Assembly (NCBI GenBank): GCA_003512825.1
Contig: DOOI01000012.1
Span: 8,094 to 17,060, forward strand
DNA from: Paracoccaceae bacterium
GTDB lineage: Bacteria > Pseudomonadota > Alphaproteobacteria > Rhodobacterales > Rhodobacteraceae
Reading direction: 5' to 3'
Length of the DNA: 8,967 nt
Shown here in pieces: positions 7,501 through 8,967 of the stretch (position 1 is its first letter; the number at the start of each line of letters is the position of its first letter). The notes under the pieces are model-generated. The model did no database searches. It worked only from the letters and a program-made list of their open reading frames with translations, and was not told the DNA's origin. Made by a program: the position numbers and the translations under genes.

Positions 7501-7842
7501 TCCTCTGACGCAGCCGGAAATACCTCGGGCACTTACCTCGTGCTGGATGAGGCCACGACCTCGGTGGTGGATCTGCCATCAAGTCTGCGGGCGCATCAGA
7601 TCGAAGCGATTGACCTGCAATTTGCCGAAGACAGCCAATTGACCATCACAGAAGCGCAGCTCAAGGCGCTGTCGACCAATTCGGACACTGTGACCATTCA
7701 TGGTGGGGTGGACGATACTGTGACCGCGCGCGGCGCGGTTGCGGCGGGATCGGTGCAAGTCGATGGGCAGGGCTATGTGGTTTACACCTTGGGAGCGGAT
7801 GGCCGCTTGATCATCGATGAAGACATCTCGGTGGTGATCTAA
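4546..7842 (+). CDS. Large BapA-like biofilm adhesin with Ig-like repeats, type I secretion substrate (main frame)
   Basis: Probable secreted surface adhesin, 1098 codons if read from the GTG at 4546. Layout: rest of the BapA prefix (1-75, starting VIEDYF in the native reading); hydrophobic Gly/Ala segment with eight alanines and two runs of six glycines (86-126); about eight Ig-like modules (134-911), each ending in a V/I-D-T strand at 217, 315, 418, 516, 614, 712, 811 and 909 and mostly carrying GTW/GNW and DAAGN-type motifs; a degenerate ninth module (912-1000, SSDAAGN at 986-992); and a C-terminal domain (1001-1098) ending LIIDEDISVVI. That acidic/hydrophobic end, with no N-terminal signal peptide, fits an uncleaved type I secretion signal. 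No RTX glycine-aspartate nonapeptides and no TAAG LapG-type cleavage site were seen. A TolC lipoprotein gene follows in the same direction. With the upstream 66 codons the native protein would be about 1165 residues, small for Bap-type adhesins. The GTG may not be a genuine start. Annotators might also call it an Ig-like-repeat or cadherin-like protein. Confidence 0.88.
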   Translation: MIEDYFSGDLPVGRLFISADGYLNEVTLIEGSGDAMFAQYGPTAEWGKWSPDEALIFLNEDGSLIAPTQVAGMPAGDDEVSMLAALPLLGGFAGGGAAAAAAAAVVGGGVLLGGGGGGTGGGGGGTRIEPSVNEKDPMVRAGDDAPVITITGTAEPGSAVTVVIGGETVVTTATSGGTWSAEFSGTDFPVDGDYDVAVNVREGDGRETDLTGPNVIVDTTPPDLSFREGTQSVSHVENLEGYADGVTITGQGEAGSSIAVTVKGVTKETTVLGDGSWSVEYSQSEVPGGEYTTDVVVVTTDAYGNSATYTDQLVVDTVPHPISVASSSVGGNGTVNFAEEDASGVTVTGTPTANAVMTVVVTAQGQTFTQTVATGANGTWSANWPAGTFPGGEYDAQVKVSTVDGAGNASSATGSFRVDTLGHVAITPGFAGGNEQINADERAEGLVLTGTAEAGSTSVIVAVNGVPHAATVGANGNWTVTVPTASLPEGERQVPISVTAKDAAGNSATANSMLNIDTLVNTLTATSTPGGVDQVINAAEHGEGVVVTGRVEPGSSVMVKMGVTTVPAIVAADGTWTATFSGAQVPTGDMSVPVTATAKDAAGNVRSETTSIRVDTIPNRLALSAQAVESDNVINFDEAKDGVEIKGTSEPNAVVQVSFGSGMRQVVTNDQGQWSASFTRAEIPADTAAATVTATTSDAAGNVSTVTGQIAVDTVVQNLGVTQATPAGTSVINGTAAQSGMVIRGTTEPGSKSVEVTLDGKMVPATINADGTWSAPFSAANMPTGEKPVTLSVRATDKHGNVDTVSQQVQVDTFVNRLDNSAGSIEGDNVVNRLEASDGVRLTGKVEAGSRVNLVFEGATYAATVSADGTWAATIPAANIRSGDYTATVLVQATDAAGNHAEITRSFAVDTIAPDGPLAESYTRDHVGISRISVLTNGEDLSVSELRADNSIVVDRTEGVEVDVLGETLFSFSPRVPDGSHLIINSSDAAGNTSGTYLVLDEATTSVVDLPSSLRAHQIEAIDLQFAEDSQLTITEAQLKALSTNSDTVTIHGGVDDTVTARGAVAAGSVQVDGQGYVVYTLGADGRLIIDEDISVVI
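4801..4923 (+). other. Hydrophobic Ala/Gly linker segment of the adhesin
   Basis: Residues 86-126 of the main frame run from LPLLGGFAGGG through eight alanines to two blocks of six glycines split by one threonine. Such a segment between prefix and Ig repeats is common in alphaproteobacterial BapA-like proteins. It could span or plug the secretion channel or act as a flexible hinge; the sequence does not decide. The GGC/GGT-rich DNA is also prone to replication slippage. Confidence 0.6.
4945..7278 (+). repeat. Array of eight Ig-like protein modules with about 98-residue period
   Basis: Module ends marked by the (V/I)DT codons start at 5194, 5488, 5797, 6091, 6385, 6679, 6976 and 7270, giving steps of 98, 103, 98, 98, 98, 99 and 98 codons. 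The modules have diverged in sequence but keep their length. A typical module runs T/V-x-G-x-x-E-x-G-S, then (A/N)-(D/N)-G-x-W, then a P-x-G turn, then A-x-D-A-x-G-N and the VDT strand. Modules 4 and 5 still share a 23-base identical stretch exactly 294 bases apart (6040-6062 and 6334-6356). These are probably extended beta-sandwich stalk domains. Confidence 0.85.
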
Positions 7843-7850
7843 CGATACGA

Positions 7851-7877
7851 CGGCGCGCGGAACACAGGCGCGCGCCG
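7851..7877 (+). other. GC-rich intercistronic hairpin between adhesin and TolC gene
   Basis: CGGCGCGCG (7851-7859) pairs perfectly with CGCGCGCCG (7869-7877) around a nine-base loop, eight bases after the adhesin stop. No T-tract follows. It could protect the adhesin mRNA from 3' decay, attenuate read-through, or be part of a Rho-dependent end. Confidence 0.55.
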
Positions 7878-7886
7878 ATAAAGGCC

Positions 7887-7915
7887 GGAGAGGGCAGCAT
7901 AAAACTGCCCCTCCC
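7887..7915 (+). other. Second hairpin between adhesin and TolC gene
   Basis: GGGCAG (7892-7897) pairs with CTGCCC (7905-7910) around the loop CATAAAA; further A-T and G-C pairs form if C7911 is bulged. It follows the first hairpin by 14 bases and ends about 20 bases before the TolC ribosome site. No T-tract is present. Confidence 0.4.
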
Positions 7916-7933
7916 AGAAAGAAGCACCCAGAA

Positions 7934-7939
7934 AAGGGG
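7934..7939 (+). promoter_or_regulatory. Shine-Dalgarno sequence of the TolC-family gene
   Basis: AAGGGG lies six bases before the ATG at 7946 and supports that start. Confidence 0.6.
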
Positions 7940-7945
7940 CAGAGT

Positions 7946-8967
7946 ATGAGGCGGGTAGACGGGTTTCGAGCAGGGATCGCTTTTGCGGCGAGCCTTGGTT
8001 TGGCGGGGTGTATGGAGTTGGGTGGCGATGTTACGCGCGCCCGCACTTCTGATCTGAATGCGCCGACAATAATGGGAAGCGGACCCAAGGCAGAGCCTGC
8101 GGTTTTGCCGGCAGAGGCCCAATCACCCGTGATTTCCACATTGCAGTCGCGCCGTTCGATTTTGCCTGAGGGTGGCGCGTTTGACCAAGTGGCGGCGGCG
8201 GTTTTGGCGGCCAACAGCCGGGCGGCTGAGGCCGAGCTGCGGGCGGCACGATTGCGTGCAGAGGCGCAATCGAAGAACTGGTTGCCAACCTTGGGGCCGC
8301 AGATCAGCTTGACCTCGTTGGGTCAAGTCATCGCGCAGCTGGTGATTGATCAGGTGCTGTTTGATGGGGGCAAGCGCAAGGCAGAGCGTGATTTTGCCAA
8401 GGCAGATGTCGAAGTGTCGGCTGTCCGTTTGGCGGAAGACACCAATCGCCGGGTTTATGAGGCGCTGGCGCTTTATGTTCTGGCGCAAGAGGCTCGCGAG
8501 AAAGCGGGGCTGTCTGCGGCGGCGCTGAAAGATATGGGGCGGTTTGCCTATATCATGGAGCAACGGGTGAACGGGGGAATTTCCGACACCTCTGATTTGA
8601 ACATTCTGCGGCAAAAACTGGCGGAAATCCGGTCATCCGAGCAGATGAGCCGCGAAACGGCGGAAACGTCTTTTGCTGAGTTGAACGCAATGTCGGTGAA
8701 GAAATTGGATGGGGTTTCGGGGCTGTCTGCGGTGTCGGTTGATCCGGCAGGGGCGCGGCCCTTGGCAGTGGTGCTGGCAGAGGCAGAGAAGGAGCGCTCG
8801 GTTGCTGGCGCGCAAGCGGAACGTGCCGGGCATATGCCGGTGATTTGCGCGCAGGTGATTGGCGGCACTGGCGGCGTTTCGGCAGGTGTCACCGCTGTAA
8901 CAGCGAAACCATTGGGTTTTGGCACCGGGGCGAGCCTTAAGGCGATTGAAGCGGCCACAGAGGCCGC
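7946..8967 (+). CDS. TolC-family outer-membrane lipoprotein (type I secretion outer component), 3' truncated by window edge
   Basis: Outer-membrane exit duct expected to export the neighbouring adhesin. The frame is open from ATG 7946 to the window end, 340 codons with no stop; the family is usually 430-500 residues. A lipoprotein signal is clear: charged MRRVDGFR, hydrophobic core to residue 20, lipobox LAGC with the acylated Cys at 22. A low-complexity linker (23-75) leads to the OEP region: helix 78-110 with repeated alanines, then WLPTLGPQISLTS (112-124) and QVLFDGGKRKAE (136-147), the typical first beta-barrel passage followed by the FDGG turn, then long coiled helices (150-250). A second copy of the pattern begins near 278-306 (AERAGHMPVICAQVIGG), as expected from the internal duplication of TolC proteins. 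The gene lies 103 bases after the adhesin on the same strand. Type I ATPase and membrane-fusion genes may follow outside the window. A role in drug efflux is possible but less likely here. Confidence 0.88.
   Translation, partial: MRRVDGFRAGIAFAASLGLAGCMELGGDVTRARTSDLNAPTIMGSGPKAEPAVLPAEAQSPVISTLQSRRSILPEGGAFDQVAAAVLAANSRAAEAELRAARLRAEAQSKNWLPTLGPQISLTSLGQVIAQLVIDQVLFDGGKRKAERDFAKADVEVSAVRLAEDTNRRVYEALALYVLAQEAREKAGLSAAALKDMGRFAYIMEQRVNGGISDTSDLNILRQKLAEIRSSEQMSRETAETSFAELNAMSVKKLDGVSGLSAVSVDPAGARPLAVVLAEAEKERSVAGAQAERAGHMPVICAQVIGGTGGVSAGVTAVTAKPLGFGTGASLKAIEAATEA

Noticed and set aside
4546..7842. RTX calcium-binding nonapeptides or LapG-type TAAG site in the adhesin
   Set aside because: No GGxGxDxxx series or TAAG was found; the glycine runs at 4876-4923 are plain homopolymers and the DAAGN motifs belong to the Ig modules.

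Overview
The window looks like chromosomal DNA from a GC-rich alphaproteobacterium, most likely of the Rhodobacterales/roseobacter group. This is inferred from the strong G/C preference at third codon positions, the style of the peptide-type ABC genes, and the BapA-like adhesin next to a TolC lipoprotein. No sequence search could be run, so the taxon is tentative. No tRNA, rRNA, CRISPR array, transposase or integrase was seen, and no gap between genes exceeds about 220 bases.

Region 1 (1-3090, + strand) is the end of a peptide/opine-type (Dpp/Opp) ABC importer operon. It holds the 3' part of a DppC-like permease, a fused double ATPase (DppD+DppF) whose ATG overlaps the permease stop by one base, and, 24 bases on, a small alkaline-phosphatase-superfamily hydrolase with no signal peptide. 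The order suggests import of a phosphorylated (or sulfated) compound followed by cytoplasmic hydrolysis. The substrate cannot be read from the sequence.

Region 2 (3230-4132, - strand) is an HSL-type alpha/beta-hydrolase (esterase/lipase family) that converges on the operon and diverges from region 3. Its true start is an ATG at 4132, not the upstream in-frame TTG, because a Shine-Dalgarno sequence overlaps that TTG. The 216-base divergent intergenic region (4133-4348) is AT-rich and holds nested inverted repeats, but no convincing sigma-70 promoter.

Region 3 (4349 to the window end, + strand) is a surface-adhesin locus: a BapA-type biofilm protein with about eight immunoglobulin-like repeats of 98-103 residues, then a TolC-family outer-membrane lipoprotein that runs off the window. 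Together they suggest a type I secretion system, with the ATPase and membrane-fusion genes expected just downstream. The most notable point is that the conserved BapA N-terminal prefix is split between two reading frames at a GGGG run (4543-4546). Its first 66 codons end in a TGA that overlaps a GTG opening the 1098-codon adhesin frame. This may be a homopolymer sequencing error, a real inactivating or phase-variable frameshift, a programmed -1 frameshift, or a coupled two-gene arrangement. Two hairpins without T-tracts lie between adhesin and TolC and may set the expression ratio of the two genes.
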